A DNA stretch of 64,000 bases. Origin: Chrysoperla carnea. Taxonomy: Eukaryota > Arthropoda > Insecta > Neuroptera > Chrysopidae. The position numbers and the translations under genes were made by a program. Positions 13,001 through 23,895 of the stretch are shown here, one piece after another. The DNA lies in NCBI RefSeq assembly GCF_905475395.1, contig NC_058337.1, positions 67,848,368 to 67,912,367 of the forward strand. Reading direction: 5' to 3'. The notes beneath the pieces were generated by a model. It had not been told where the DNA came from. It searched no databases and saw nothing but the letters and a program-made list of their open reading frames with translations. The first letter of the stretch is position 1, and every line of letters starts with the position of its first letter.

Positions 13001-14981
13001 ACGTATGCATAAATTGGTCTTAATTTATTTAGATTACTTTCTCGGGCTACTAAAATCTGTAGATCGATTTATATCCATTTTTAACTAAGACTCCACAGTT
13101 AACGCGTCTGAATTTGATATCATTAAACAGTTAATATATATTAATTTATTATTGAGTTAAATATTGTTTGAATTGATAAATGGTAAATAATCAGGTGGTC
13201 TAAATTGAAACTACTGAAAAAGCGGTCCACCTCTGGTTTAATAGTACAAATTTTTATCGCCAGTTGGCGGGGTTTATCTGATTTGAATTTGAATAATTGT
13301 ATAGGCATTAAAAAATGGTAAGTACGTGTATTGCCATCTGGTAGTCAAAATTGTAACTACTGAATTCGAGTGCATTTCTGATTTTAATTAGTACGATTTA
13401 TTATCGCCAGTTGGCGAGTTGCAACTACCACTTATCAATAGTAATTATTAAAAGTTTGAATAAAATATACATACAGTTAAAAGACTTGTTGGATTAAAAT
13501 ATCCTGAAAATAAATGTCGATTTTTTGCATACTGTGGTCGTAAAAAAGTTTCACCTAAATTTGTTAACTTTTCTGGTACAGTAATATCATTTACTTGGCC
13601 AGTAAATTCATTTCCAGAATACTTCCTTTCAGGCATATTTGTCATTGAGTCTATAAAAAAAATTATAATCAATGATTTTTTAAACTATTCAACTTAAAAC
13701 TAACGAAGCGTTAAGCTAAACCTAAAGCTTGATAATATAAAAAACAACATACAATCTTTGATACCTTTTCGAGTTAAATTAATTCCTTTTGATCGTGTTT
13801 CAGCTAACTTTTGTCGTAACGTAGCCAATTTATCCACGCTCATTTGTTTTAAACCTTGTAATCGTGATCGTGTACTACCTTTAATTTCATTCTCCGATTG
13901 AAAATTACTGGTGAGAATCGATAAATCGGGATGATTTGATAATTTTGGTATGAAACTACAATCAGACGCCCAAATGTAACTGGTAGAGCGTTGTTCTAAT
14001 AACAACCGCCATTGTTGTTTACTTTCACTAGTTATTAACAATGTTACAGAATCTAAACTATTATCCTGACACAAATGTAAATTGACTACAGGTCCAGTAA
14101 TTGTTGTTGTCCCGATAGTTTGACCATCCGTTAAACTGACAAAACATATTTCACCACTATCATAACCAATAATCGCATTTTGATTGCATTCGAGTGTTTG
14201 CCACCATATTACACATCCTGGTGTTGCATCTGGAGTTTTGTTTGTTTTTGGAAAGTATGTTAAATCATTTACGGACCACTTGCAATCGATTTTTTGGTCA
14301 GGATCTAATATTTTTAATGCAGGTACTATATACAAGGATGAATCTAAGGCTAAAACAAAAGATCATTCATATAACTAAAAATTGAACTCAATACTTTAAA
14401 AGAAAGTTTCCTATGGAGCGATCGTATAATGAGATAATGCCTTAAACGAGTGTATTAGTAGCAAAAGAAGCAATCCGTTAATCTTTTCTTACACCCAAAA
14501 ATAGGTATTTATATTATACTTGAATAGCTTCTTTCTGATTTTTTTCTATTAGTTAAGGTAATTAATTTTATTTTAAATACTCCGGCAAATACAATAAAAT
14601 CTTATCATCTGATCGTGCCAAACGACAATCTTCTAATAACTGGTATATCCAAATTTCTAAAACTTACTGAGTACAAGAAGCCAAGTTGCCGTAGGGTCAA
14701 AACAAATATGTTGAATAGTCTTTTTCGTTTCTTCAAACCATGGAATTCGTTTTGCGATTGGTTTTAAACCCCCAAAAACATAGTGTAAAACCAATTCGCC
14801 ATTGCTGTAAAAGGAAATAATATAATCAAAACAAACTTAAAAAAGGTTCTTGGACATACCTTGTTACAAGGCTTAGTAATTGTTTAACGCCACTCTCAAT
14901 TCTAGCACACAATTTAACATTAATATTAACAATAACAGCCGATAAACTAAATAATTCATGATTAAAATAAGACATAGCCAT
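1013..14981 (-). CDS. Large RCC1-repeat (seven-blade propeller) protein, 15 exons
   Basis: Fifteen exons join in frame with GT-AG borders: 14981-14860, 14804-14668, 14349-13765, 13650-13475, 12034-11867, 9325-9084, 9013-8836, 8630-8416, 7110-6783, 5882-5739, 5680-4859, 4352-4061, 3999-3911, 3055-2762, 2389-1013. They give about 1,722 residues. The start is the upstream Met of MAMSYFNHELF. Residues 1-480 read like a beta-propeller (for example HICFDPTATWLLVL). About 475-720 is helical and resembles clathrin-heavy-chain-type repeats of vesicle-traffic proteins (LALIFGLNLQQLLEYAGDLL). From ~800 come seven RCC1 repeats, such as GRVYSWGWGVHGQLGHG, with an Asn-rich insert (~1060-1165) between repeats 5 and 6. 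The C-terminal ~430 residues are acidic and end in a Ser/Thr run. RCC1 folds often act as GTPase exchange factors or scaffolds. Size and layout recall insect Claret, a Rab exchange factor for pigment granules, but that is a guess. Confidence 0.85.
3141..3194 (-). repeat. tRNA-like relic (possible SINE head)
   Basis: Read on the minus strand, GCAGTGGCTCAGTTAGTAGA resembles a tRNA 5' arm with a pol III A box (TGGCTCAGTTAG). About 30 nt further on, AGGTTAAATTC looks like a decayed B box. No full cloverleaf is evident, so this is a tRNA-derived SINE head or tRNA pseudogene in an intron of the RCC1 gene. It is short and could be chance. Confidence 0.3.
6183..6760 (+). mobile_element. Degraded hAT transposon relic with transposase C-terminus
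   Basis: Lies in an intron of the RCC1 gene. The right end TAAATCCGACACTG is a hAT-type terminal inverted repeat; the left end (ATTTGCCCGATTTACC) is a decayed version. The flanks AAGCTGAA (6175-6182) and AAGTTGAA (6761-6768) match at 7 of 8 bases, as expected for an 8-bp hAT target duplication. Around 6330-6580 the plus strand translates, with interruptions, to a hAT C-terminal dimerisation region: NVNIALQIYLTL, then SFSKLKLIQGQLRACM with RPDRLTSL and KLYFDEIID. It is internally deleted and inactive, and much older than the copy at 58600. Confidence 0.7.
7990..8270 (+). repeat. GTCY-repeat family, copy A (internally deleted)
   Basis: Shares with the other copies the stretch GTGTTCATAAAATCACCTAA, a TTTGTTTGAAACATTTTTCG block, the 'CACTGTTTACCCGTGAGGGCG' block (here split by spaces in reading: CACTGTTTACCC then GTGAGGGCG) and the 3' end TTTCAACAATTAACTC ... 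TTGTTTGTTTTCACTTG. The microsatellite and central part are missing. It lies in an intron of the RCC1 gene. Confidence 0.7.
9869..10316 (+). repeat. Interspersed repeat resembling an insect LINE/SINE 3' end
   Basis: Begins CTAGCTGTTTCCCGCCCGC with a GC-rich head (CGCTTTGCTGGGC) unlike the surrounding AT-rich DNA. It ends in TTTCAAGTCTCTAGGTCTTA and ATAGTTCCAGAGATATCGTG, then a short ATGAGTGACTATCTATCTAT microsatellite. Such heads and tails are common at the 3' end of insect non-LTR (RTE-like) elements and SINEs. No reverse-transcriptase frame is present, so this is a 5'-truncated tail. The family label is inference. Confidence 0.45.
10397..10587. mobile_element. Short TIR element (MITE), ~190 bp
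   Basis: The left end ATAGGGCTTTTCATTTAC followed by TTTTGTTTCGGAC mirrors the right end, where GTCCGAAACAAAA is followed by CGATGAAAAGGTCTAT. TTTTGTTTCGGAC is a perfect 13-bp inverted repeat. No coding capacity. The right end abuts the start of the next element at 10586. Confidence 0.6.
10586..10838. mobile_element. Dimeric TIR element, copy 1
   Basis: Two similar halves in the same orientation, each running ATGGTAAGTA ... AACTACTGAA/AACTACAGAA ... TTATCGCCAGTTG. The right end is TTATCAATA. Closely related to 13172-13440 and, as one half only, to 18159-18255. The left terminal TATTGATA is missing here, where the neighbouring MITE ends. Confidence 0.6.
10877..11128 (-). CDS. Cys-rich CXC-like ORF inside a mobile unit
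   Basis: An 83-residue frame starting MEKCISCSCKKGCKNACGCR, followed by CPVACINCQENC and then a run of eight Glu encoded by a (TTC)n microsatellite. The spacing resembles zinc-binding CXC (tesmin/TSO1-like) modules, which also occur at the C-termini of uncharacterised transposon-borne proteins in insects. The frame sits inside the inverted-repeat-bounded unit 9388-11687, within a host intron and on the same strand as the host gene. I take it as a remnant of a longer element protein rather than a host gene. Function unknown. Confidence 0.4.
   Translation of the reverse strand: MEKCISCSCKKGCKNACGCRKKKFHCPVACINCQENCSKIPIPEAEEEEEEEEGVESEGAIISENITLTISEYSTILTNDAWW
11190..11396. repeat. Direct repeat of ~65 bp, two copies
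   Basis: Copy one (about 11190-11258) and copy two (about 11327-11396) share CGGG...GG, GAACTCGTACTTGAAA/AAACTCGCACTTGAAA, then CTAAGAACACTCTC and TTAAATTACCTTT. They are separated by ~70 bp, inside the 9388-11687 unit. Probably a local duplication within the element. Confidence 0.55.
12147..12706 (+). repeat. GTCY-repeat family, copy B
   Basis: Starts TTATACCATGTATATATGAA with an imperfect palindrome and carries GTCCGTCCGTCCGTCCGTCT. It continues through GTCCGTAGGACCCATCTTG, CACTGTTTACCCACGAGGGC and AACAAACGATTGCGC, and ends TTTCAACAATTAACTCAGTC then AATTGTTTGTTTTTAC. Relative to the copy at 40032 it lacks ~45 bp after GACACGATA. Lies in an intron of the RCC1 gene. No ORF. Confidence 0.85.
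13172..13440. mobile_element. Dimeric TIR element, copy 2 (most complete)
   Basis: The left terminus ATTGATAAATGGTAA is matched by the right terminus TACCACTTATCAAT (inverted). The interior has two related halves, each with AACTACTGAA and TTATCGCCAGTTGGCG. About 269 bp, no coding capacity, in an intron of the RCC1 gene. Confidence 0.65.
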
Positions 14982-16285
14982 TACTTTTTTGTAAGAAAAA
15001 AAGTAACAAAATTCAAGAAAACTACTACATCGAATACAAATACTTTTTGAAATACGAACAAATATTTTTAAGACATTTTTGTAATGTTATGAGGACTAAT
15101 AATTTTGGAACACAAGAGTATTTTAAAAATAGAAATTTATATAAAATAGTATATTTGACAGTTAGGTTATTTTTTTAGTCTCTAAGAGACAAATATTTTT
15201 CTTTCTACTCAAGCTTGGTGAAAACATAAATTTTAAAAGCACATTTTTGAGTTATTTTAGTTTTATTAACTTGCATTTTTCTTAAATTATATTATATAAA
15301 ATTATTTAAAAATAAAATATTCATGTTGCCCTAAAAGCTTATATGCGTAAAGACTATTTTGACAAAAGCTGAAAAGCATAGACTTTATTTGGGAAAATTG
15401 CTAATTTACTTTTAATTCTCAAAAATACGCTATTTTTCTTAAAAAGATATAAAGAATTTCTATTTTTTTAAATATTGTTTTTTGTAAATTTTGATTGCTT
15501 TCCAAAAAAAAAAAAAAAATTTGAATTTGATTGTAATCAGGGCCTGTGATTTAATTTCAAATCAAAATTTAAGCAGCGTTTAAACTACAATTTTTTGTCA
15601 ATTGTCATTCCAACTTGGCTGATACCAACTCCAAAAATAACAATAATTGTATTGTAACTACATTATATTATCGTTATTTTTTAAATGATGTTTAGTGAAT
15701 CTGAAGTACACTAACTAATTAGTCAGTAAAACAAGAATCATTAAAATCGGTTCACCCAGTCGAAAATTCTGAGGTAACAAACATTAAAAAAAAATTAAAA
15801 AAATACAGTCGAATTGAGAACCTTCCCCTTTTTTGAAATTGGTTAAAAAAATGTATAATAGAAAATTAAAACTTAAAAATGCAGAAGTTTCCACGAGTTT
15901 CCTAATAAACTCTTATCGTATAATTTATGTAATTTCCTTATTTTTACATTTTGGATATTCTTTTTATGCCCAACACATTTTACATTGCGCATCTATTTAG
16001 GGCCTTGAGTTTGTCATGAATGAAGAAGCTTTCGGAATGCTATTAATTTAAAAATAAAATATAATTAGCTAAAATCTAATTTATTTTCAAATAATTTTAT
16101 TTAAGAGCAAAACGGTAAAAAATTAGCTGTAAAGTTTATAATTAAAACAAACAGCGAATTAATTTTAAATGTTAAACATGAGCAATGTAATTACGCATTT
16201 AAACGCAACTTTATAATTCTACATAAAAAAATCTAGTCGGGCAGATCATTTGACATTTAAATATTGGGTTGGCTCATTTTGACAG
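14982..16285. other. Head-to-head spacer between the RCC1 gene and TMEM115
   Basis: Both flanking genes start outward from this 1.3-kb AT-rich spacer, which must hold both promoters unless 5' exons are missed. Poly-A/T runs are present, such as an A15 tract near 15507. No ORF, TATA box or repeat can be called with confidence. Confidence 0.4.
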
Positions 16286-19277
16286 TTGGCCACGAAAATG
16301 GCCACTGTACGGGCATTTAGTAGAAATATACCGTATCTTCGTCAACAATTTGGGGCATTATTAGGCAATACAAGTACAACAGTTAAATCAATATGTGTTG
16401 TGGTTTTAGTTAGTTATTTGTTATCTTTTTCACAAACAGCAATTGATTATTTAGCGGTAACACCAGGAAACCTGTTACCACCAACATTTTGGCTATGGAC
16501 AGCATTTACATTCTGTTTTTTAGAAGTACATTTTTATGAAGCATTAGTTGATATTATAACTGTAGGTTTATGTGGTAAATTAATTGAACCATTATGGGGT
16601 CAATTCGAGATGTTAATATTTTTTGCGGTTGTTAATTTTGGTGTTGCGATTTTAAGTACAGTGTTTTATTTGATCTTGTATATGTGTACATTTAATACGG
16701 ACTTGTTATTTAACGTCCACATACATGGATTGGCTGGATATATTGCTGGTGTATCCGTGGCGGTAAAACAAATAATGCCTGATCATGTTCTATTCCGGAG
16801 TCCAATTGGAAAAATTAAGAATAGAAATATTCCGTTAGCATGTGGCATGATGTCATTGATTTTATATTTAGTGGGATTGTTAGAAGGACGCTACCCCACA
16901 ATGTTTTTTAATGGTTTGTTTGTGGGATGGGTTTATTTAAGATTTTATCAAAGACATAATAATGGATCCCGAGGTGATATGAACGATAATTTCTGTTTCG
17001 CCAGGTAAATATTCTAAATAAATCGAATTTTAGATCAGTTTTTCCATATATAAAAGTTAACACGTAATGACGTGTCTGATTGTTTACCATGTAATAGTGA
17101 TAAAATTTATATTAGGTTCCATAGAATAATGAAAAATCAACTACTTTATTTGGGTATGGAACACGAAATCTTTAATCTTTTTTTAATTGCTGAGCTACGT
17201 ACATAAACAATTTCTTGCAATTGGACAAAACTTTTATGCCTGTTAGCTAATGAAGTGAAAGTATGCTAATTTATAATGACGGGGTATTACTATTTTAATA
17301 TTTTACAAATTTTACCAAATCAAAAAACGAATTGGAAAAGCTAACAATGCTTGGTTTCTTTGGTTTGGTGTTTTTAGTAGTTAAAATAAGAACTAATAGT
17401 GGTAATATTTTAGCTTTTACTTAAGTTTAAAAATATAATTTGATAAGAAGTGATTCGATATAAATCAGATTTTCTTGGCAAAAAGTACACTAAGAAAATA
17501 TACAACATGTTTGATTAATAAGATTGGTTAAATTTTTTATGTTGTGACGCTAAGATCTTAACTTTAAAGCCCAATATAAAAAAAGTGAATAATTAATACT
17601 AACTAACCGTTTTAGTGTTTGGTTTTTCAAAAACCAATTTTAAGAAACAGTTCCCTCGTATAGAAAAATTGATATTCAAGACGATAATACTAACATATTT
17701 TGTTAAATTTTTTTACAGTTTCTTTCCAAATGTCCTGCAACCACCGATAGCAGTTGTCAGTAATACCGTTTACAGTGCACTTGTACGCATTGGGCTTTGC
17801 CGAAAAGTAGTTCGTCGATATGACATGGCAAATCCAACTGGAGTTACAGTTACACTTCCTGGAATTGACCCACATGATATGGAAAGACGAAGGTATGATG
17901 ATTAAAGTTCACAAAAACTCGTTGATTTGATGACTTGTACGTGGAATAACTTGTATTGAAGCTAATTTTCGATTTAATCGGACTTTTGTAGGCAGATCTG
18001 TTTAATGAGTTTCAACACTCAAACCATGTAGTCTTCTGTGAGGGAATATAATACAGATACAAAAATAAGCTAAGAATTCTATTCTTGTGTACCTAGATTC
18101 TGTTAAGCTTCTGCTCTAAAGACCCCTGAAAATCAGGAGTGCGTAACAATGTATTTACTATTGATAAATAGTAAGTACTCTGGAAGTCTAAATTGGTACT
18201 ACTGAAAACGAATCCACGTCCTGTTTTAATTATTACGAATTATTATCAACAGCCATTCTGAAAAAATTTCGAAAAACCACGCCACGGGCTCTACCGTTTA
18301 ATTGTTGGTAATATAATTAGTATATGCATGTTGAATAAGGAGACAAATAGCCTCTTTTTTTTGGGAAAAACCGAGAGAGGGGGGGGGGTTTACAGACTAC
18401 CCAAAATTGACAACTTTTAAACGGAGAGAAATTTAGAAAAAGAACAACTTTTGTTTGAAAATTGCTTTTTTCATAATATAAATAATTCGATAGAAATATT
18501 CGTCTGAAGTCTATTCTTTTTCTTTCGCATGCAGTATGTTGAAACTTGTGATAAAATTAATGCGAAGATAATTAGAATTGTGATGCATAAGAATTACCAT
18601 AATGGATACTGTATTTCTCATGTCTTATAGTGATTTAATTGAGTACGGGGTGGGTCATAAAGTGCACAATATATAAATTGATTCAAACTAATTAAAACAT
18701 TTACTTTTTAAATTTTACTATAATAGTTTTTGGCATTTAATTTATCAAAACGTACGTATAGAGGTTAGAAAACGTTTGTAATACTAAAAAGCAAATTTTC
18801 TTATTTTTCGTTACTTTCTGATAACAAATCAAAAACTGGGAAATTTGAAATAAATATTGGTTAAAAAAAGTTACGGGCAAGTCAGATATTTTTTGCATTT
18901 TTTAGCATTAGCATTGAGATTTGTAAATATAAGCAATTTATTTATTTATTTTTTCTTTCTAAAGGCAAATTGCATTGAAAGCATTAAGTGAAAGACTATC
19001 AAGGACAGCTGAAGGACATTCAAGTAAAGACAGGCAACCATTAATACCAAAAACAAATCAAAAAATATTACAACCAATTATTCAACCCAATTTGCAAGGA
19101 AATCTCCCAATTTCAGTACCTAATAAAAATAGTATTGTAACACCAAGTCCAAATACTGCATTTGTTCCAATTATGCCATCAACAATACCTTCATCTTTAT
19201 CGACACAACAACAATCTACATCATCAGCGTCAACCTCAGCAGCACCTAGTTTAAATATAAACATCGAACAAACGTGA
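16286..19277 (+). CDS. TMEM115: TMEM115, Golgi rhomboid-like membrane protein
   Basis: Three exons, 16286-17004, 17719-17892 and 18965-19277, join in frame to give ~401 residues (human TMEM115 is ~350). An alternative Met four codons downstream is equally possible. The first exon encodes a rhomboid-like bundle of hydrophobic segments with the conserved stretches LPPTFWLWTAFTFCFLE, LCGKLIEPLWG and HIHGLAGYIAG. The catalytic Ser/His dyad of active rhomboids is not expected in this family, which is described as a Golgi protein involved in retrograde Golgi-to-ER traffic. The second exon carries the cytosolic conserved segment (PPIAVVSNTVYSALVRIGLC, then RRYDMANPTGVTVTLPGIDP). The third is a Ser/Thr/Gln-rich tail. 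AATAAA at 19288-19293 lies just past the stop. The second intron is ~1.1 kb and holds a half-copy of the dimeric TIR repeat. Confidence 0.93.
18159..18255. mobile_element. Dimeric TIR element family, half copy
   Basis: TATTGATAAATAGTAAG followed by a single half unit (ACTACTGAAAACG, TTTTAATTATTACGAATTAT, TATCAACAGCC). It matches the left terminus and one half of the copies at 10586 and 13172. It sits in TMEM115 intron 2, so the family has moved within this region. Confidence 0.5.
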
Positions 19278-20446
19278 TTTTTAATTTAATAAAAGTACTA
19301 AAAAAATAAATAACGCAAATTTTTTTTGTAAATTTGTAAATCTATAAGGACACTACTTAATACTAATTCAGGGTTAATTGATAAATCCAATCCCTTCTTG
19401 TTAAAAAATGGAAAATTTACGCGAATAAAATTTTTGAGAGCGTAAATACAAATTGAGTAAAAAATTTAATTTATTTTATGTTGGTATTAAGTATTTATTT
19501 TTTTATCATATACTTAATACTCCTAAATTGCTAGCACCCTTAAGTGGAAATATCAGACCGTAAGACACAGCAAATGGCTGTTTCTATCTCTGTCGAAAAT
19601 ATTCAAATAAATCAACATAATGCACATTTATGTATAAGCTGTCATATACAAACTAATGGTACATGCGGACATGCGTATAAGGCTCGCCGTTTCGCGAGAA
19701 GGATAAATGGATATATGTCTGCATCGTATGGGCTTCGCCCGGCTTCAGATCCCTACCAGCATTATAGGAGTATTAAATATATGGTTATTATATTTCATCC
19801 ATCCATTTATGAATTAAAATGGTTTTCTGCTAAAGTCTTACTTATTTTTGTCTCATTCGCATTTAAATATGAAAGTTTTTAAATAATCTCAACTTTTTCA
19901 AGTAATCATAAAAATTTAATAGGGCATTATTATTATACGGAATAAAAAATAACTAAAGTATAACTAGGTTAATATAAAGTATTATACAGGATCTCCAACT
20001 TCACACAAACAACGAAATCCTTAAATTTATCACCATTTTATAAACTTAATAATGTTTAAAAATTAATATGAAGGTGATAATTCTTTTTGCATTAAATTCT
20101 TTAAAATTTGTCCTGTGAAGGCAGGAAGTCAATATTTTTTCGTACACCACTTTGGACCATAATAGAATCAATGATGGATTTTTTAACTTATTGGATTTGA
20201 TAGAAAATTCTTTGCAAAAAACAAATGAATGCAGCACACCGATATAAAATTAGCTAAACATGGCTAACATTTTACTATTATTCTGAAGAGACTCTTTTGC
20301 AAAGTGTTTACCAATAGTTGAATTTAATTTTTATAGTAAAAATAAACAACATCACAATTAATCCAAATGAATAATACAGTCACGTAATAGTAAAATTTAT
20401 CGAATTTAACCAATAGTCAATACTAGTTGGATCATTCTGCTGTTCT

Positions 20447-20690
20447 ATCTAGAATACTTTTTTAACTTGTAGTTATTCCAGTCGCGAGCAAACGCATAAA
20501 GGCACTAAAAAGATGTTCAGAACATTCCCTTTTTTACCTGTAGAATCGTTTTTTCATAATTTTATTCGAAATCAAAATCGATTCTACGAGTCAAAAACAC
20601 AGGAAATGTTCTGAATATGTTGGAAATCCCTTTATATTCTTGCTAGCGGCTAGAGTAACTGCACATTAAAAAAAATCTGCTATCTAGCCT
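20447..20690. mobile_element. Foldback (hairpin) element, ~240 bp
   Basis: Left arm parts TAGTTATTCCAG, GCGAGCAA, ATAAAGG, TTCAGAACATT and TAGAATCG pair in order with CGATTCTA, AATGTTCTGAA, CCTTTAT, TTGCTAGCG and GAGTAACTGC on the right. The arms are ~100 bp, imperfect, with a ~25-nt loop. This is typical of foldback MITEs. No coding content. Confidence 0.6.
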
Positions 20691-22824
20691 AGTCAAGTGA
20701 TTACTGAATGCATTCCCTACAAATTATGCCCTTCAAATGAACCTATCTACTGACCACAATATACTATGATCAGATATTTGATAGAGTTGAGTATTTCGCA
20801 TTCTTGTGATAATAATTTAGCTTCATTTGAAACAAGTTATTCTGGAATTATGTTATGTTTTATAATAGAAACTAATTTTTTTTGAATAGGTGCAAATGAG
20901 GCTTGCCAAAACTTGACAATTTTGTTGCAAAGACAAAATTAAATCTAGTGAATTCAATAAAATTACAAAAATCTTAATTTTTGTATTCGAATAAACCATT
21001 TTATATTTTGTGTCTTTTTTATTGTTTTAAAAAAATTGTTTCTTCTTTAAAATTTAATCCACGTTATTTATACAAAAAAAATTTTTTATTAATATTTACT
21101 CACCTAAAAATTATTAAGATGGTATGTTATTGAAAACTTACCAACAAGTTTTTTTGTAATCATTTAAGTTACCTTTCTTTTTCTCTAAAAATATAATGAA
21201 GATGATACTTGTTAAATATTTTGTTATAATTACATATTGTATATAATACAATTTTTGAAATAAATATAAGGATGAATGGTTTCAAAAATGTTCTAATTTT
21301 AAAACCTTTGTATTGTTGGCATATTATAATAATATATTGTGTTTGCATATTATGATATATTTAAGTGGCTCGAAAAATCGAAACTAGCTAGTATTTAGAT
21401 GTTGCACACAATTTTTATTTATATGCAACCTTCAAACAATGCATTTAGCCACTGAGTTCATTGAATTTTGAACGAATAGTTTCACGTGGGCAAAGCCGTG
21501 GGGCGAACACTAGTAAATTAATAAAACTATAAAATGTTAGTTTGTTCGCTCACGAAAATTACAAAAGTAAATGTGTGGTTGTATATAAAAGAGAGAAAAT
21601 ATTGTTGTATATAGTGACAGAACTATTGTCGATTTAAAAAAACCAATATTCTAAGAATCATCCAGACCTAAAAAATTATAAAACAAAAGTTTGACATCGG
21701 TTTTTTAATCATGAGGTAAAATAGTTTTGTTTTTCTAAAAACTAAACTCTGCTTTTTTAACAGTGATTTTGTTTTGTATTTTAAAAAAAATATATTACAA
21801 ATTCAGTTTTGTGTAAATTATAAAAAAAATCATTATTTAAGTTTATTAAAATTATTTAAATTTGAAATAAGCTGTATACATAACTTATTTCGATTATCTT
21901 TTTTATACACAATGGGATACATTTAAATAGAGTTTGGGAACGCCTGTTGATACAAAATGCAAACTTTGGATCATATTTATAATTTCTCTAAATAAACATA
22001 TGCTGGTCGAAAATTTATATTTTGGTTCTTCTAATTTTTAATATGTAAGTACTGAGGCTCTTTTATCAAGTACTGAGTGCTACCTCTATATTCCATGCTT
22101 CAGCCCTATACATCATTTTCTTATGTTCTTCGATATACCGAAAGAGTAATTACGCATGCGCTGGACAAGGACGTTCATTACATTTGCAGACGCGAGATGG
22201 AACGCAAAGATATTACCGCATGGATGGTGGTATCGGTGTATATGAGAATAAACATTGTCAGATTTTTAAAATGAGTTTTTTATTTTTCTCATAGAAATAA
22301 TTGGCAGGTATTGTAAAATTTTAGTGACATTTAATTATAATTAAAATCTGTTGATTAAAAAAAATTAGAAAAATTTATAAAGTTAATTTTTTTAAATCAC
22401 AATTTCAAGAAATAATATATTAACGTATGTGTTAAATCTTCTATTTTTCAATTAAAAAAATACAATAAAAAGTAGCAAAAAATTAATATACTTTTCTTTT
22501 CTAATCCATTTTTACAATGGTTAAAAATTTTTTTATAAATAACTTATATGTGTAATGAACGTCCTTAATTGGTTTAAAAGTTGTCATATATTTTCGGATG
22601 ATTATGTTAACATACACGTAATGTCTCATTAAATCCCGATTATAGAATTTAAAACTCCAATGTCTCTATAAACACTTTAATCAGAATCTTTACGACCACT
22701 ATATTTGAATTTAATTATACCTAAGATCCGCGTTATTACAGCAAGACTTCCTCAAACGATAGATAACGTTCAATAATTAGAATTTCTCAATACACTTGTA
22801 GCTAGGGAAGTGTTCTTTTCTATC

Positions 22825-23082
22825 TACAGGATGTTTGAAATTAAAAAAAAAAATCGCATGGAATTGGAAATTTGACACACAGTGTTAACGTTATTGTATT
22901 TAAAAGTCATGAGCGCTAGAAAATTTATCCTCGAAACAGAATGGTCACACACACTCATATCTCTACCTTGTTTTCAAAGTTCATCACCACAAACCTGAAA
23001 TGTAAAGAATTCTCAGCTCATACTGTCAAATTTCCAATTTTTTCTTAACATTTTCTTCACAAATTCCTACACCCTGCACGTA
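22825..23082. repeat. Element with 16-bp inner inverted repeats
   Basis: AATTGGAAATTTGACA (22862-22877) recurs as its exact reverse complement at 23024-23039. The outer ends TACAGGATGT and ACACCCTGCA are loosely inverted. Probably a small TIR or foldback element with unclear borders. Confidence 0.45.
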
Positions 23083-23895
23083 AAAAAAAGCTTGAACGGC
23101 TATAAGTGTATTAAGAAATTGTCAAAATTTTAACGTTATATATATTTTGATAAAGTATATACTAATTATTCGTCAACTATTAATATTAATACTTTGTCAA
23201 ATCTGTACAGGTCTTTCTAATACATTCAATTGTTATGAGCTAGAGTACCATGTCTAATGTTCACAATTATGTAAAAAATGGGTGTCTAAGAAAGAGTGAA
23301 ATACAACCGGGGTTTTAATTTATTATTACGGTATATAATTAACAAATTACTAAAACAAACAAAAAATACTTTGTTTTTGTTAAAATTTACAGATATTTTC
23401 AATGCTTAGTTCCCGAAATTCAAGGAAAAATAGAAAATTTTAAAAATAATTAGATTTAAATAAAATTTTGTAGAATATTCCCGAATCTTCATAAAAAATT
23501 TTGTTTAACAGTTCTAAAGAGCAGTTTTAAGTTGTATTGTCAACCAATTTATACATGAAAATACATCGCAAACTATCTTAATTTTCAAATCCAAAATTTC
23601 GCCCTAAAAGGCAAAGACAAATGAAATGAAATAAAAATTAATTACACTTCGTAAATACCATATGATATCGCCACGTAATTCCTACATACAAATAATTTTA
23701 TTTTTTAGTGAAATTTGATTTCGAATGTTTTCGACCTTAGCTAAAGTTAGAAGTATCAAATTTGGTTTCGATTTGTTATAATCATACTATTTTTATTTAA
23801 AAATCTATTATACCAATTTTGAAGAAAAACAATAACTTATTATTTAGATAAAATTATATTTAATTTAAAACTCTAATAATTTGCAATAGATCCAA

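Larger units (their letters stand above)
19278..23895. other. 4.6-kb gap between TMEM115 and Hakai, repeats only
   Basis: Both genes end into this gap. It holds the TMEM115 polyadenylation region, a GC-richer patch at ~19540-19770, a foldback element at 20447-20690, a minus-strand fragment of a GC-rich interspersed repeat (about 21485-21515, reverse complement of CTAGTGTTCGCCCCACGGC), and an inverted-repeat element at 22825-23082. Open frames at 19544-19882 and 22077-22274 show no recognisable domain and I do not call them genes. Confidence 0.45.

Noticed and set aside
19544-19882. 112-residue open frame MEISDRKTQQMAV...
   Set aside because: No recognisable domain; overlaps a GC-rich hairpin patch and ends in low-complexity sequence. 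Treated as non-coding.
22077-22274. 65-residue open frame downstream of TMEM115
   Set aside because: No domain or splice partner; isolated in a repeat-bearing gap.
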